This document shows, piece by piece, positions 1 to 8,512 of a stretch of DNA of 64,000 bases; within the stretch, counting starts at the first letter, position 1, and the number at the start of each line of letters is the position of its first letter. The notes below the pieces were generated by a model that worked only from the letters and a program-made list of their open reading frames with translations, had not been told where the DNA came from and did not search any database. This DNA comes from Telluribacter sp035998675 (GTDB lineage: Bacteria > Bacteroidota > Bacteroidia > Cytophagales > Spirosomataceae). Location: positions 1 through 64,000 of the forward strand of contig NZ_DASYHI010000018.1 in NCBI RefSeq assembly GCF_035998675.1. Reading direction: 5' to 3'. Position numbers and translations under genes: made by a program.

Positions 1-300
1 ATTATTTTTTCGACAAATTGCCAGCAGGAGTCAGTCATTTCAGAGAAATTCTCTTTCATTTAGCTTGTTTGAGGTGAGATTCAACAAGCTAACGACTGAC
101 TCCTTTTATTGGTTTTATTCAATCCAAAACATATTCTTAGAACTGTAAAATATGTAATACCGCTAACGGTGTTATTGTAAAATTGTGACTGGAGGTTAAG
201 CATTCATCTACTGACAGACTTTATTAACCAAAGAAGAAAATTAAACGACTACAACCAATAGTTCAGGAAGCACAAGGGTATTAGCAACAAACAAGATTAT
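1..300. other. AT-rich leader without a gene
   Basis: No coding frame is credible here. It holds the nested inverted-repeat structure at 26-104 and then an AT-rich tract leading to the VOC gene at 301. The tract near 160-190 (CGCTAACGGTGTTATTG) resembles leader sequences I associate with AT-rich accessory genes of Bacteroidota, but that is recollection and not shown by this window. No convincing TTG/TAnnTTTG promoter was found. Confidence 0.5.
26..104. repeat. Nested inverted repeats (three-way-junction-like)
   Basis: The outer arms AGGAGTCAGTC (26-36) and GACTGACTCCT (94-104) are a perfect 11-bp inverted repeat. Inside lie two more hairpins: AGAGAA/TTCTCT (42-54) and TAGCTTGTT (61-69) paired with AACAAGCTA (83-91). 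The three stems could form a three-way junction as RNA or single-stranded DNA. It could be a small structured RNA, a REP/MITE-like element or the end of a mobile element; the sequence does not decide. Confidence 0.6.
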
Positions 301-657
301 ATGCTGACAGATATAAATCCCAAATTACCAATGCGGGACAAGAGCGCAACGAAAGAGTTCTATTTAAACAAATTAGGCTTTCGGTCAGTAGGAGCCACAG
401 ACTATGACGGTTATTTGATAATCGGGAAAGACAACATTCAAATTCATTTTTTCGAGTTTAAGTCTCTTGATCCCAAAGAAAATTACGGACAAGTGTATAT
501 CCGAACCAACGACATTGAGAAGTTGTATCAATCTCTTTTAGACAACAAAGTACCCATTCACCCAAACGGGGCACTACAATCAAAACCCTGGGGACAAAAG
601 GAATATGCTTTACTTGACCCTGACAACAATTTGCTGACTTTCGGACAAAGCATCTAG
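301..657 (+). CDS. VOC-family (glyoxalase/bleomycin-resistance-like) protein
   Basis: A 118-residue single-module VOC protein. The start reads as a typical VOC first strand (INPKLPMRDKSATKEFYLNK), followed by the helix with LGFR and the C-terminal KEYALLDPDNNLLTFGQ strand that in the family carries a metal-ligand or equivalent position. Bleomycin-resistance-like members of this length usually act as homodimers that sequester a drug, while others are enzymes or orphans; nothing here fixes a ligand. The gene is AT-rich and stands alone, convergent with the kinase at 783-3077. Identity as VOC is fairly secure, resistance function is not. Confidence 0.8.
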   Translation: MLTDINPKLPMRDKSATKEFYLNKLGFRSVGATDYDGYLIIGKDNIQIHFFEFKSLDPKENYGQVYIRTNDIEKLYQSLLDNKVPIHPNGALQSKPWGQKEYALLDPDNNLLTFGQSI

Positions 658-686
658 CAAATTTTTCGCATTTGTTAATGTTAGTA

Positions 687-750
687 CCAGCGAATCAGGT
701 ACTATGAATCGTGCGCTTAAAAGTTGCCGGTGAGAAATACCAGCTACGGC
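687..750 (-). repeat. Dispersed hairpin/terminator repeat, copy 1
   Basis: The core at 717-750 (AAAAGTTGCCGGTGAGAAATACCAGCTACGGC on plus, shown here in two parts: AAAAGTTGCCGGTGA then GAAATACCAGCTACGGC) matches copy 2 at 3203-3236 in 30 of 34 positions by eye. The 15-mer GCGAATCAGGTACTA (690-704) is also shared exactly. Read on the minus strand it is a hairpin followed by TTTT, 33 nt downstream of the stop codon of the kinase gene, so it probably serves as that gene's terminator, although this copy's stem has mismatches. Confidence 0.65.
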
Positions 751-782
751 GGAATTAGAATCCCCTTGTAAGGCCTGGAATT

Positions 783-3077
783 TTACACGGGCAAAAGTAT
801 ATGAAAGGTTGAGCCTATATTCATTTCGCTGGTTGCCCAAATGTATCCGTTATGGTTTTCTGTCACTTTTTTGGCAATGGAAAGACCTATACCCGTTCCA
901 GAATATTCGGCCTGGCCATGCAGTCGATTAAACATCCGAAAGATCCGCTCAGCGTATAGTTGGTCAAACCCAATACCGTTGTCACGAACTTCTATTAAAT
1001 AGTAGGTCCAGTTTTCCTGATCAACCGGAAGATTGATAGACCTTGCTACTTCCGAACCCATGACTTTACGGGATTGTATGGAAATTTCAGGAGGTGTAGC
1101 GGGTTTGCTGTACTTGAGCGCATTACCAATCAGGTTGTAAAAAAGCTGCTGGAGCTGGCGTTCGTTTCCTTTTACGGTGGGTAATGGACCTACCTCAACT
1201 CTTGCTCCTTTTTCCTCTACGGGAAGGTCCAGGTCGGCAAGTACCTTCATGACCTTTTCATTAAGATCAACAGAGTCCATTTCACGGGGACGTTCATTCA
1301 CATGCGAAAACTCCAGCAGATCATCCACCAGCAACTGCATGCGTTCAGCAGCTGTTTCAATCCGGTCGATCAGGCCGGTATCTTTTTCATCTAAACCTTC
1401 GGCTATCTTAGTTTTTAACCGACTGGCAAATGTTCTGATTTTTCGGAGAGGCTCTTTCATATCGTGAGAAGCAGCGTGAGCAAATTCCTCCAGACTTTGA
1501 TTTGAGCGTCTAAGTTCTTCTACCAGCCGATCCTTCTGTAACTGCGCTTCCTTAATGGGTGTGACATCAGTAAAGACGTGGATGAGGTGGTCCCGGTCCA
1601 TTCTGGACACACTAATTTCCAGCCACCTTCCACTTAATTCAATGAAGTATTGTGTTATGAAAGGTTCGCCGGTTTCAAGGGTTTGTACGCACATTAGAAA
1701 ATAGGGTGACTGGAGCATATCTGGCTCTATCTCCGTAACCTTCTTACTCAGGTATATATCCCTGGGAATACCCGCGATTTGCACTGCGGCATCATTCGCC
1801 AAAATGGTGCGGCCATCCACTACCTTGCCCTCTTCATTACGGATAACTTTGGAAACCGATATACCATTGGAAGATCCGGATAGTATGTTATCCAGCAGTC
1901 TTTTTTGCTCTTCTATTTTCTGGGCAGCTGTCTTTTGCTCCAACACATCTGCAAATGTTATCACTACCCCATTTTCTCCCACTTTTACAGAAGATGTGTC
2001 AAACCAGGCGTTGAGACCCTCTCCTTGATACCTGACGTCAAACCGGGCCGAAACACCCGTTTCTATCACGTTGCAATGAATAGCAAAAGCACCGGAAGGT
2101 ACCGCAGTCGGAAACAGTTCCTTCATGGTTTTTCCCAGTACCTCTTCTTCAGTCTTGCCAATCATCTGCTTATACATCTCATTGATCTGGGTATAGCGCA
2201 GATCCAGGATAGTACCTTCTTCATCCCGTATGGCCTCACACGTAAAAACGGCACTGAGTGAAGCATTCAGAATACTATTGAGGTAGTCGGTTTGTTGTTG
2301 AAGTACTTGTTGTGATTGTTTCAACTCTGTGATGTCACTAAGCATAGCCAGAAAACCATCATCCAGCTTTACCGTAGAAATAGAAAGCCACTTCTTAGAT
2401 CGTTCTACATATTGCTCACGCTGTATAAAAGTACCTTTTTCTACCACTTCAACGTACCGGTCAAAAGCGTTCGCCGAGCCTAAGATTTCTAGTATTTCGC
2501 TAAACAGTAGGGTAGCGCCTTCTTCTTCGGTAAGTCCCAACAACCCATTTCGCTGCTCATTATACACCCGTACCTTAAAGTCAAGGATGGTATCATCACT
2601 ATTTCTAACCGCATCAAATACGGCTATTCCAATGGGAGAAGCCTTCACGATCGATTCCATGGTGCGGCGGGTTACCTTTTCCCTGAGTTCAGCCTGCCGT
2701 TGGGCTCCGCGGTCACAAGTAATACTAAGTACTCCCTCATTATGAGGTTGCCGTACTGTTTCATATACCCGATTGGTGTAAGGAGTTGAAAAAGTGAATT
2801 CTTTCACCTCAGCTGTCTGATATACCTCAAGAAAGTGTTTGAAATTTTCAGGAGCACCCTTTTCGGAAGGAACACCATCACGAAGGATGCGTAAACCTTT
2901 CAGGTTTCCCTTTGGATGACCCACCCCTTCGATTGCTGCTTTATTGGCATATCCGATCTCAAAATCCTCAATAGTTGCATCGCTGGTAAATACAGGTTTT
3001 ACCCAGATCAGCGCATTGGGCACCAGGTACAATACGGATGCCTCAAGAGAGGAAGTCTTTAGATCGTTACTGATCAT
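783..3077 (-). CDS. Multi-PAS sensor histidine kinase
   Basis: A 764-residue kinase with no predicted membrane segments, so likely cytosolic. Four PAS-like modules occupy roughly residues 15-125, 140-255, 265-385 and 390-515. A HisKA dimerisation domain follows with the phospho-acceptor in FAHAASHDMKEPL (His near 538), then an HATPase_c domain with the N-box, DNGIGFDQLYAERIF and GTGIGLSIAKK ATP-lid motifs. No receiver domain and no response regulator lie next to it, so its output partner is elsewhere. The overall type (SHDMKEPL, F-box ERIFRMFNRLHG) matches the phytochrome/PAS-like kinase class common in Cytophagales. The neighbour at 3262-4728 is a shorter relative in the same orientation. 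Confidence 0.9.
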   Translation of the reverse strand: MISNDLKTSSLEASVLYLVPNALIWVKPVFTSDATIEDFEIGYANKAAIEGVGHPKGNLKGLRILRDGVPSEKGAPENFKHFLEVYQTAEVKEFTFSTPYTNRVYETVRQPHNEGVLSITCDRGAQRQAELREKVTRRTMESIVKASPIGIAVFDAVRNSDDTILDFKVRVYNEQRNGLLGLTEEEGATLLFSEILEILGSANAFDRYVEVVEKGTFIQREQYVERSKKWLSISTVKLDDGFLAMLSDITELKQSQQVLQQQTDYLNSILNASLSAVFTCEAIRDEEGTILDLRYTQINEMYKQMIGKTEEEVLGKTMKELFPTAVPSGAFAIHCNVIETGVSARFDVRYQGEGLNAWFDTSSVKVGENGVVITFADVLEQKTAAQKIEEQKRLLDNILSGSSNGISVSKVIRNEEGKVVDGRTILANDAAVQIAGIPRDIYLSKKVTEIEPDMLQSPYFLMCVQTLETGEPFITQYFIELSGRWLEISVSRMDRDHLIHVFTDVTPIKEAQLQKDRLVEELRRSNQSLEEFAHAASHDMKEPLRKIRTFASRLKTKIAEGLDEKDTGLIDRIETAAERMQLLVDDLLEFSHVNERPREMDSVDLNEKVMKVLADLDLPVEEKGARVEVGPLPTVKGNERQLQQLFYNLIGNALKYSKPATPPEISIQSRKVMGSEVARSINLPVDQENWTYYLIEVRDNGIGFDQLYAERIFRMFNRLHGQAEYSGTGIGLSIAKKVTENHNGYIWATSEMNIGSTFHILLPV

Positions 3078-3173
3078 AAGAATAGGGACAGGATATAGTT
3101 TTTGTAGAATCAGACAAAAATAATCACAACCAGATAAATACCTATTATTTCGCCTATGCTGGCTTTATCACCG

Positions 3174-3236
3174 GCGAATCAGGTACTAGCGAATGAGTGA
3201 CTTTAAAAGTTGCTGGTGAAAAACACCAGCAACGGC
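3174..3236 (-). repeat. Dispersed hairpin/terminator repeat, copy 2
   Basis: On the minus strand this reads GTTGCTGGTG, a TTTTT loop, CACCAGCAAC and then TTTTAAA: a perfect 10-bp stem followed by a T run, 26 nt downstream of the stop of the kinase at 3262-4728. That is a textbook intrinsic terminator. The 15-mer GCGAATCAGGTACTA (3174-3188) shared with copy 1 lies distal to it, and a partial AGTACCTGACTC-like sequence lies at 3238-3250. Confidence 0.75.
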
Positions 3237-3261
3237 TGAGTCAGGTACTTGCGGGTGACTT

Positions 3262-4728
3262 TCAGGCAGGTATGATTATGGTGAATTCCGCTCCTTCACC
3301 CGGAGATGACTGGGCTTTGATGGTACCACCGTGGTTTTCCACAATCTTACGACAGATAGCTAGTCCCACTCCGGTACCTTCATACGTTGATTTATTATGC
3401 AGCCGGTCAAAAAGATTAAAAATTCTTTCCGCATATTCCTGCTCAAAGCCGATACCATTGTCCCTGAATTGTATCTGTAGATACTGTTCTGCCGGCCAGA
3501 TCTCATCTGAGTCTACCATTTCTTTATCCAGGAACTCCCACGTGATGGTGATGAGAGGAGCTTCCTCCTTTCGGGAGAACTTTAAAGAATTGGAGATTAA
3601 ATTCTGAAACAATCTTCCCATTTGGGATGGAATAACAATAGCTTCCGGAAGCTGGCTATATTTCACCGTCGCTTTCTTTCCTTCAATAGCGTTTTCAAGT
3701 AGTTCCAGTGATTCTTTTATAATTGTTTCCAGGCTACTTTTCTGAAAATGCTGCTTTTGAGAAAGAGAGGAGTAGTTTAATATCTCTTCAATCATCGTGT
3801 TCATACGCTGTGAAGAGACTATAATTTTATCAAGAAATTCACGGTGCTTCTCGTGGGGAGGATTTGTTTTATCTTCCACGACCCGGCTCGAAAAAATCTG
3901 GATCTTACGCAGAGGTTCCTTCAAGTCGTGGCTGGCAGTAACCGCAAATCGCTCCAGCTCTTTATTGGTTGCCTCTAATATAAGGTTAGCCCTGGTTAGC
4001 TGTTCCATTTCCTTTCGCCTGGTAAGATCGCGGGTTACTTTGGAAAAGCCAATGTGGCTGTCGGTGTAAATGGGTGAAATGGTGACGCTTGCCCAAAAGC
4101 GGCTACCGTCTTTTCTGATGCGCCATCCTTCCTCTTCGTATTTACCGGTTCTTATCGCGATGGCAAGCTCATTGGCTGGCTTATCGGCCGCTTTGTCTTC
4201 GGCGGGATAGAAAATAGAAAAATGTTGACCAATGATCTCATAGGCTGCGTACCCTTTAATGCGTTCAGCACCTTCATTCCAGGTCAGGATATCTCCTGTA
4301 GTATCCAGCATAAAAATTGCATACTCCTTTACCTGGTTTACCAGCAATAGATAAAGCTCTTCGTTTCTTCTTTTTTCGGTAAGGTCACGGGTTACTTTGG
4401 CAAAACCAATGTGTTTCCTGCCTTCGTCATAGATTGGTGTGATGATAATGTTAGCCCAAAACCTTTTTCCATCCTTACGCATCCGCCATCCTTCTTCTTC
4501 GTACCTTCCTCTGGTTAGGGCAGTACTGAGCTCCATTAGGGGTTTTTCGTTTTCCTGATCTTCAGGAATGAAAAACATGGAGAAGTTCTTGCCAAGAACC
4601 TCTTCTGTACTGTATCCTTTCATCCGCTGCGCACCAACGTTCCAGGTGGTTATACGACCTTCAACATCAAGCATGTATATCGCATAGTCCTTAATGGAGT
4701 CAATAAGCAATTGATAATCGTCCTGCAT
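3262..4728 (-). CDS. Two-PAS sensor histidine kinase
   Basis: A soluble 488-residue kinase. Two tandem PAS/PAC modules (about residues 5-125 and 130-245) are close copies of each other, each ending in the PAC signature GFAKVTRDLTEKR or GFSKVTRDLTRRK. HisKA follows with the acceptor His near residue 267 in TASHDLKEPLRK, then HATPase_c with DNGIGFEQEYAERIFNLF and GTGVGLAICRKIV. The PAS pair carries the WRMRKDGKRFWAN / WRIRKDGSRFWAS core typical of this Bacteroidota subgroup. There is no receiver domain and no adjacent regulator. It shares orientation, kinase-core type and the 3' hairpin repeat with the kinase at 783-3077. Confidence 0.9.
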   Translation of the reverse strand: MQDDYQLLIDSIKDYAIYMLDVEGRITTWNVGAQRMKGYSTEEVLGKNFSMFFIPEDQENEKPLMELSTALTRGRYEEEGWRMRKDGKRFWANIIITPIYDEGRKHIGFAKVTRDLTEKRRNEELYLLLVNQVKEYAIFMLDTTGDILTWNEGAERIKGYAAYEIIGQHFSIFYPAEDKAADKPANELAIAIRTGKYEEEGWRIRKDGSRFWASVTISPIYTDSHIGFSKVTRDLTRRKEMEQLTRANLILEATNKELERFAVTASHDLKEPLRKIQIFSSRVVEDKTNPPHEKHREFLDKIIVSSQRMNTMIEEILNYSSLSQKQHFQKSSLETIIKESLELLENAIEGKKATVKYSQLPEAIVIPSQMGRLFQNLISNSLKFSRKEEAPLITITWEFLDKEMVDSDEIWPAEQYLQIQFRDNGIGFEQEYAERIFNLFDRLHNKSTYEGTGVGLAICRKIVENHGGTIKAQSSPGEGAEFTIIIPA

Positions 4729-5097
4729 AATGTATAAAAAGGGTAAACGTTAACTCACGTTCTATGGCTAATTCTGATATACCTGATTAAGTTGAAACAA
4801 TACGTTTCATTTATACTTAATGCTGATTCTATAAAAATGTTTATAGAACAATGAGTATTCAGGTTTTAACTTTTGGTATACATATGCCTCAACACAGGCC
4901 CTATGTATAATTTTCTTCCTTCTACCGGGGGGCAAGATTATAGCATCGGTGACGCAAATACTGGTTTCTGCTCCCTAACCTGTATTCTCAGAGACTAAAA
5001 GTTTTAATTTTCATAGTACTTCGACCCCCCATCTTTTCTACTGACAAGATAGGTATGGGAATATTTTTAGCTACTTCTTTGGTACTTTGAATTTTTA
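4729..5097. other. Divergent intergenic region, kinase / blaI
   Basis: About 370 bases separate the kinase start (4728, minus) from the blaI promoter. It is AT-rich and I see no credible coding frame, RNA gene or long hairpin in it. No clear CAAAnnTA box for the minus-strand kinase could be found. Confidence 0.5.
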
Positions 5098-5134
5098 TTC
5101 TACATTTGTAGAAACAAATCTAAGTTTGTAGAAT
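5079..5134 (+). promoter_or_regulatory. BlaI/MecI-type operator over the blaI promoter
   Basis: A Bacteroidota promoter is visible: TTG at 5079-5081, a 19-nt spacer and TACATTTG at 5101-5108. The -7 box lies inside a perfect palindrome TTCTACA-TT-TGTAGAA (5098-5113) whose core TACATTTGTA matches the TACA/TGTA operators known for BlaI and MecI. A second half-site TTTGTAGAA (5125-5133) repeats 20 bp downstream, two helical turns away, and runs into the start codon. This predicts autorepression by the BlaI protein encoded at 5133. Confidence 0.8.
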
Positions 5135-5504
5135 GAAACTCACTGAAGCGGAAGAACTACTGATGCACCACCTGTGGCAATCCGGCAAAGCCTTTATGAA
5201 AGACCTGCTGGAAGCCTATCCCGAGCCCAAACCGGCCCCTACCACCGTGGCTACCCTGCTCAAACGCATGATAGATAAGGGATTCGTGGCCTACCGCGAA
5301 TACGGAAACTCCCGGGAGTACTATCCGCTGGTGGCCAAGGATGAGTATTTCTCTAGCCAGATGAAGGGGTTGATCAGTAGTTTCTTTAATGATTCAACGG
5401 CCCAGTTCGCTTCTTTTTTCGCGCAATCATCTAATCTGACGACGGCCGAACTGGAAGATTTGAAGAAGATTATTGACCAGCAACTCAAACAGAAGAAGCC
5501 ATGA
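5133..5504 (+). CDS. BlaI/MecI/CopY-family transcriptional repressor
   Basis: A 123-residue winged-helix repressor with the family N-terminus (LTEAEELLMHHLWQSGKAFM) and the recognition-helix region TTVATLLKRMIDKGF, followed by the wing and REYYPLV. The C-terminal helices would dimerise. It is translationally coupled to the M56 gene by an ATGA overlap (5501-5504). In known BlaI/BlaR1 systems the membrane metallopeptidase triggers cleavage of the repressor. The operator at 5098-5133 supports autoregulation. In Bacteroidota these pairs are numerous and usually unconnected with a beta-lactamase; none is nearby. Confidence 0.92.
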   Translation: MKLTEAEELLMHHLWQSGKAFMKDLLEAYPEPKPAPTTVATLLKRMIDKGFVAYREYGNSREYYPLVAKDEYFSSQMKGLISSFFNDSTAQFASFFAQSSNLTTAELEDLKKIIDQQLKQKKP

Positions 5505-6916
5505 TTATCTACCTGCTGAAAGTACTGCTGTGCTCAGCCAGTTTGCTGCTGTTTTACCGGGCCTTGCTGGAAAAGGAAAAGATGTTCCGGTTCAATAGGT
5601 TTTACCTGTTGGGGAGTCTGGTACTTTCGGTGGTACTGCCGCTTATTCCGCTGGAAATTCTGTTGGAGGAACCCATTTTTACCCCGCCTCCTTCCACCGT
5701 AACCGATTTTAGTAACGGTAGGCCCGAGCCCTATACTGTAAGTCTGCTGCCTCAGCCTGCTACCCCGGAAAGTGTTCAGTGGTTTTGGCTGACCGGAGGA
5801 ATGTACCTGTTTATAACCGCCTGGCTGCTTTTCCGCTACGGCAGGAATATTTACCGTTTAAGGAGCCGTATCCAGACCCATGAAGTACGGATACAGCAGG
5901 GGCTGAACCTGGTACTGTTGCCTACCGAAACCATGCCGCATAGCTATCTGAAATATGTATTTCTGACTAAATCCGATTACCTGAACGGTACCGTCGAACA
6001 GCAGGTACTGGACCACGAGATGGCCCACGTACGTCAGTTCCACAGCCTGGATGTACTTCTTGTGGAGTTGGTAAAGGTACTTTTCTGGTTTAATCCTGCT
6101 TTCTATTACTACCGGGACGCCATTGCGCTGAACCATGAGTTTCTGGCCGATGAGGCGGTACTTGGTACCTGTGAGGATGTACCCGCTTACCAGCACCTGC
6201 TGCTTCGGAAAGTACTTGGTGCGGCCGACCAACCCTTCATCAGTAAGTTCAATTATTCTTTCACCAAAAAAAGATTCGTCATGATGAACAAACACACATC
6301 CCGTCGCCGGGCCCTGCTGGCCCAGTTGTCTGTCCTGCCTTTGGTGGTTCTGGCCGTTTTCGCATTCAGTGATTTCTCCCTGGCCCAAGTTCCACCGCCA
6401 CCCCCGCCGGTACCTGCGCCAATAAGCCAGATGAGTACTACTGATTTAGTAAAGGAGTATAATGAGTTGGTAGAAAGGTACCTGGAGAAGAAGGAGTCAG
6501 GATTCACTTTGGTAAAGAATCCCTCGGCTGCTGATGCCGAGCGTATGGAAGAACTGATGAAGGCCATGAATAAAGAGCAGTTGGCATCGTTGCAACATGT
6601 AATCTGGACTTTTAAACCTTCTCCCCCCAATGTACCTACCGAAACAGAGTATGAGAAGTACAAAAATCCAGCGGTTTATGGGGTATGGATTGATGATAAG
6701 AAGGTACCCAACAGCGAGCTGAACAAGTACAAACCGAAAGATTTTTCGAAGGCATCAGTAAGTAAGCTTTATCTTAACGCCCAAAAGACCATTGGTTATA
6801 AATACAAGTACCAGCTGAACTTGATGACTACGGCTCACTATGAGGCCTATCGTAAAGAGGCACTGGCAAATCCAAGAAAATACCTTGTTCCCAATAAAGG
6901 CAAAATCCCTGAATAG
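5501..6916 (+). CDS. M56-family (BlaR1-like) membrane metallopeptidase
   Basis: A 471-residue protein with three N-terminal membrane helices (about residues 2-22, 33-52, 89-107), the zinc motif HEMAH near residues 172-176 in DHEMAHVRQFHSLD, the downstream NHEFLADEAV element that supplies the third ligand in the family, and a fourth helix (about 272-295). The C-terminal part begins with a proline run (VPPPPPPVPAP) and is probably periplasmic. It is not a penicillin-binding-type sensor domain, so the signal is unlikely to be a beta-lactam by the BlaR1 mechanism. Coupled to the upstream repressor gene. Confidence 0.88.
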   Translation: MIIYLLKVLLCSASLLLFYRALLEKEKMFRFNRFYLLGSLVLSVVLPLIPLEILLEEPIFTPPPSTVTDFSNGRPEPYTVSLLPQPATPESVQWFWLTGGMYLFITAWLLFRYGRNIYRLRSRIQTHEVRIQQGLNLVLLPTETMPHSYLKYVFLTKSDYLNGTVEQQVLDHEMAHVRQFHSLDVLLVELVKVLFWFNPAFYYYRDAIALNHEFLADEAVLGTCEDVPAYQHLLLRKVLGAADQPFISKFNYSFTKKRFVMMNKHTSRRRALLAQLSVLPLVVLAVFAFSDFSLAQVPPPPPPVPAPISQMSTTDLVKEYNELVERYLEKKESGFTLVKNPSAADAERMEELMKAMNKEQLASLQHVIWTFKPSPPNVPTETEYEKYKNPAVYGVWIDDKKVPNSELNKYKPKDFSKASVSKLYLNAQKTIGYKYKYQLNLMTTAHYEAYRKEALANPRKYLVPNKGKIPE

Positions 6917-7013
6917 CTATAACCTTATGGTCATCAGGCTATCCGAAAGTAGCAGTAGAGGTAAAGGCAAGGGAACAGCGGTATTCTTCTTTGGCTGATT
7001 CAGTAAAACTGCC

Positions 7014-7865
7014 TCAAACTGTCTTCAAGTGGTCAGCCAGGTCCTGAAAGTAAGCCGCCGACCAGATATCCAGTACGCGTGAATCAGGAATAAAACGACT
7101 GATGTCGGACTTCACCCGCTCCATGTTGACCGAAGCGATCTTCTCCCGCAGCAGTTGGTGAAATTCTTCCGGCGTCATGGTCTCTTTGTCCCAGTCGCCG
7201 CTGTCACGGGCCCGTAGTACCAAGTGGTCAAGATGCAGCGCTACCCCTTTTCGGATGTACCATTCCAGATCAAACCAATCGCGCCCCTTTACGTTTGTAC
7301 CCCATTTGCGGAATAGCAGCGCGTGCATTTTACCGGCAAATAGATCGGGCAGCGTAAAGCACTTTACATAGAAGGAGAAGGGCCGTAGCAATAGCCTTTC
7401 TTCGGTATCAAAACCCGGCGGGGGCAGGGTATCTACTTCAATTTTGATCCGGACGGGAGCGATCTGTCTGAGCCCGTGCTGGGGGATGATATCTTCCAAT
7501 ACCAGTTCCTTCCAGACGGTCTCGGACTTCAAAAAAGCAGAATCAATGGCCGAACGCTCCTTTTTCTGCTTTTCCCGGACAGAGACCTGCATACCTACGG
7601 CTTCAAATTCGGTAACCATGCCTTTTAGGTACTTTTCCAGCCCAAATTCCGGATCGGGGCTAAGCAACGAAAAGTCAAGGTCTTCCGAAAAGCGGTTCAG
7701 CCCGTAAAAGATCCGGAGGGCCGTTCCATCGTAGAAAGCTGCTTTCTCAAAAAAGCCGGTTCGGTACAGTCCCGCCAGCGCTACCTCCTGCATAATCTCC
7801 CGCAAAGCCTGGGTAGCCTCAGCCTGATTGGTGGGCTGGTAGGCGTTCAGCCAGTCCTTCATCAT
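7014..7865 (-). CDS. AbiEii/AbiGii-family nucleotidyltransferase toxin
   Basis: About 283 residues. The nucleotidyltransferase motif is visible as DGTALRIFYGLNRFSEDLDF: a G-T then the paired acids DLD. A frame extends to 7928, but ATG at 7865 makes an ATGA overlap with the stop of the upstream antitoxin gene, and homologues usually begin just before this MKDWL segment, so I take 7865. The family (type IV TA, AbiEii) transfers nucleotides to a tRNA or other target and causes growth arrest or abortive infection. The first glycine of the usual GG(S/T) is Asp here, which may or may not matter. Confidence 0.85.
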   Translation of the reverse strand: MMKDWLNAYQPTNQAEATQALREIMQEVALAGLYRTGFFEKAAFYDGTALRIFYGLNRFSEDLDFSLLSPDPEFGLEKYLKGMVTEFEAVGMQVSVREKQKKERSAIDSAFLKSETVWKELVLEDIIPQHGLRQIAPVRIKIEVDTLPPPGFDTEERLLLRPFSFYVKCFTLPDLFAGKMHALLFRKWGTNVKGRDWFDLEWYIRKGVALHLDHLVLRARDSGDWDKETMTPEEFHQLLREKIASVNMERVKSDISRFIPDSRVLDIWSAAYFQDLADHLKTV

Positions 7866-8497
7866 AGTTTTCGTAGTAGTTTCAGCATCATCGCTATGCT
7901 TTCTTTTTTGGGAGAGTCGGGTAGCCATGTTTCTATTTGAACGATATCCATCTCTCTCAGCATACTTTCGTCCAGGCGAAGATTTTCCAGCAGGTAATCG
8001 GCCGCCGCGGACTGGCTACGTAGTGTGAGCCCGGCGGTAGTAATTACCTTATCAAGCAGGGCCTTTTCCGGTGAAGCCATCAGAGCCCGCTGCCCCGGCG
8101 CTACTTCTTTCTGAACCTGCCCGAAAGAGTAGTAAGGCAAAGGGAGACGGGTGTAGGTAAAGGTACCTACCGGCGTATGAAAACGCCGCGACACCTTGGA
8201 AGTAGCCGAAGCCAGTTCATACACGCGCTCGGGAATCATGCCATAGAAAGACAAAGCACTTTCCATAGATACATAACTGGGGCCATAGATATGATTAGCC
8301 AGTAAAACAGGCTCCGGGGTACTGCTATCTGGAGCCGCCGCTACGTACAGCCCCTTCCTAACGGGTAGCAGTACGCCGGCCGCAAGGAGCTCGTGGATTT
8401 TATCGTTAGGCCTTTTGTATCCCTTCAGTACCGAGAGCAGTAGCTGGTGCGTAAGGGGCTGTCCACGATAAGGCTGTATTAGTTGCAGAAAGTCCAT
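7862..8497 (-). CDS. AbiEi-family antitoxin / autorepressor
   Basis: About 211 residues from ATG 8497. The start at 8587 allowed by the frame would place translation across a 41-bp palindrome (8513-8553), so the internal MDFLQLIQPYRGQ start is preferred. An N-terminal winged-helix region (residues ~5-60, KGYKRPNDKIHELLAAGVLLPVRKGLYV) precedes the AbiEi C-terminal domain with SYVSMESALSFYGMIPE and SPEKALLDKV, both typical of the family. Known AbiEi proteins neutralise AbiEii without stable binding and repress their own promoter by binding inverted repeats. It overlaps the toxin gene by 4 nt. Confidence 0.85.
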   Translation of the reverse strand: MDFLQLIQPYRGQPLTHQLLLSVLKGYKRPNDKIHELLAAGVLLPVRKGLYVAAAPDSSTPEPVLLANHIYGPSYVSMESALSFYGMIPERVYELASATSKVSRRFHTPVGTFTYTRLPLPYYSFGQVQKEVAPGQRALMASPEKALLDKVITTAGLTLRSQSAAADYLLENLRLDESMLREMDIVQIETWLPDSPKKESIAMMLKLLRKL

Positions 8498-8512
8498 GGC
8501 TAAATGTAATAA

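Noticed and set aside
1905..2261. Antisense frame within the kinase gene
   Set aside because: The frame opposite the kinase has no motif and follows from the kinase's codon use.
783..4728. Hybrid kinase or linked response regulator
   Set aside because: Neither kinase has a receiver domain and no regulator gene is adjacent.
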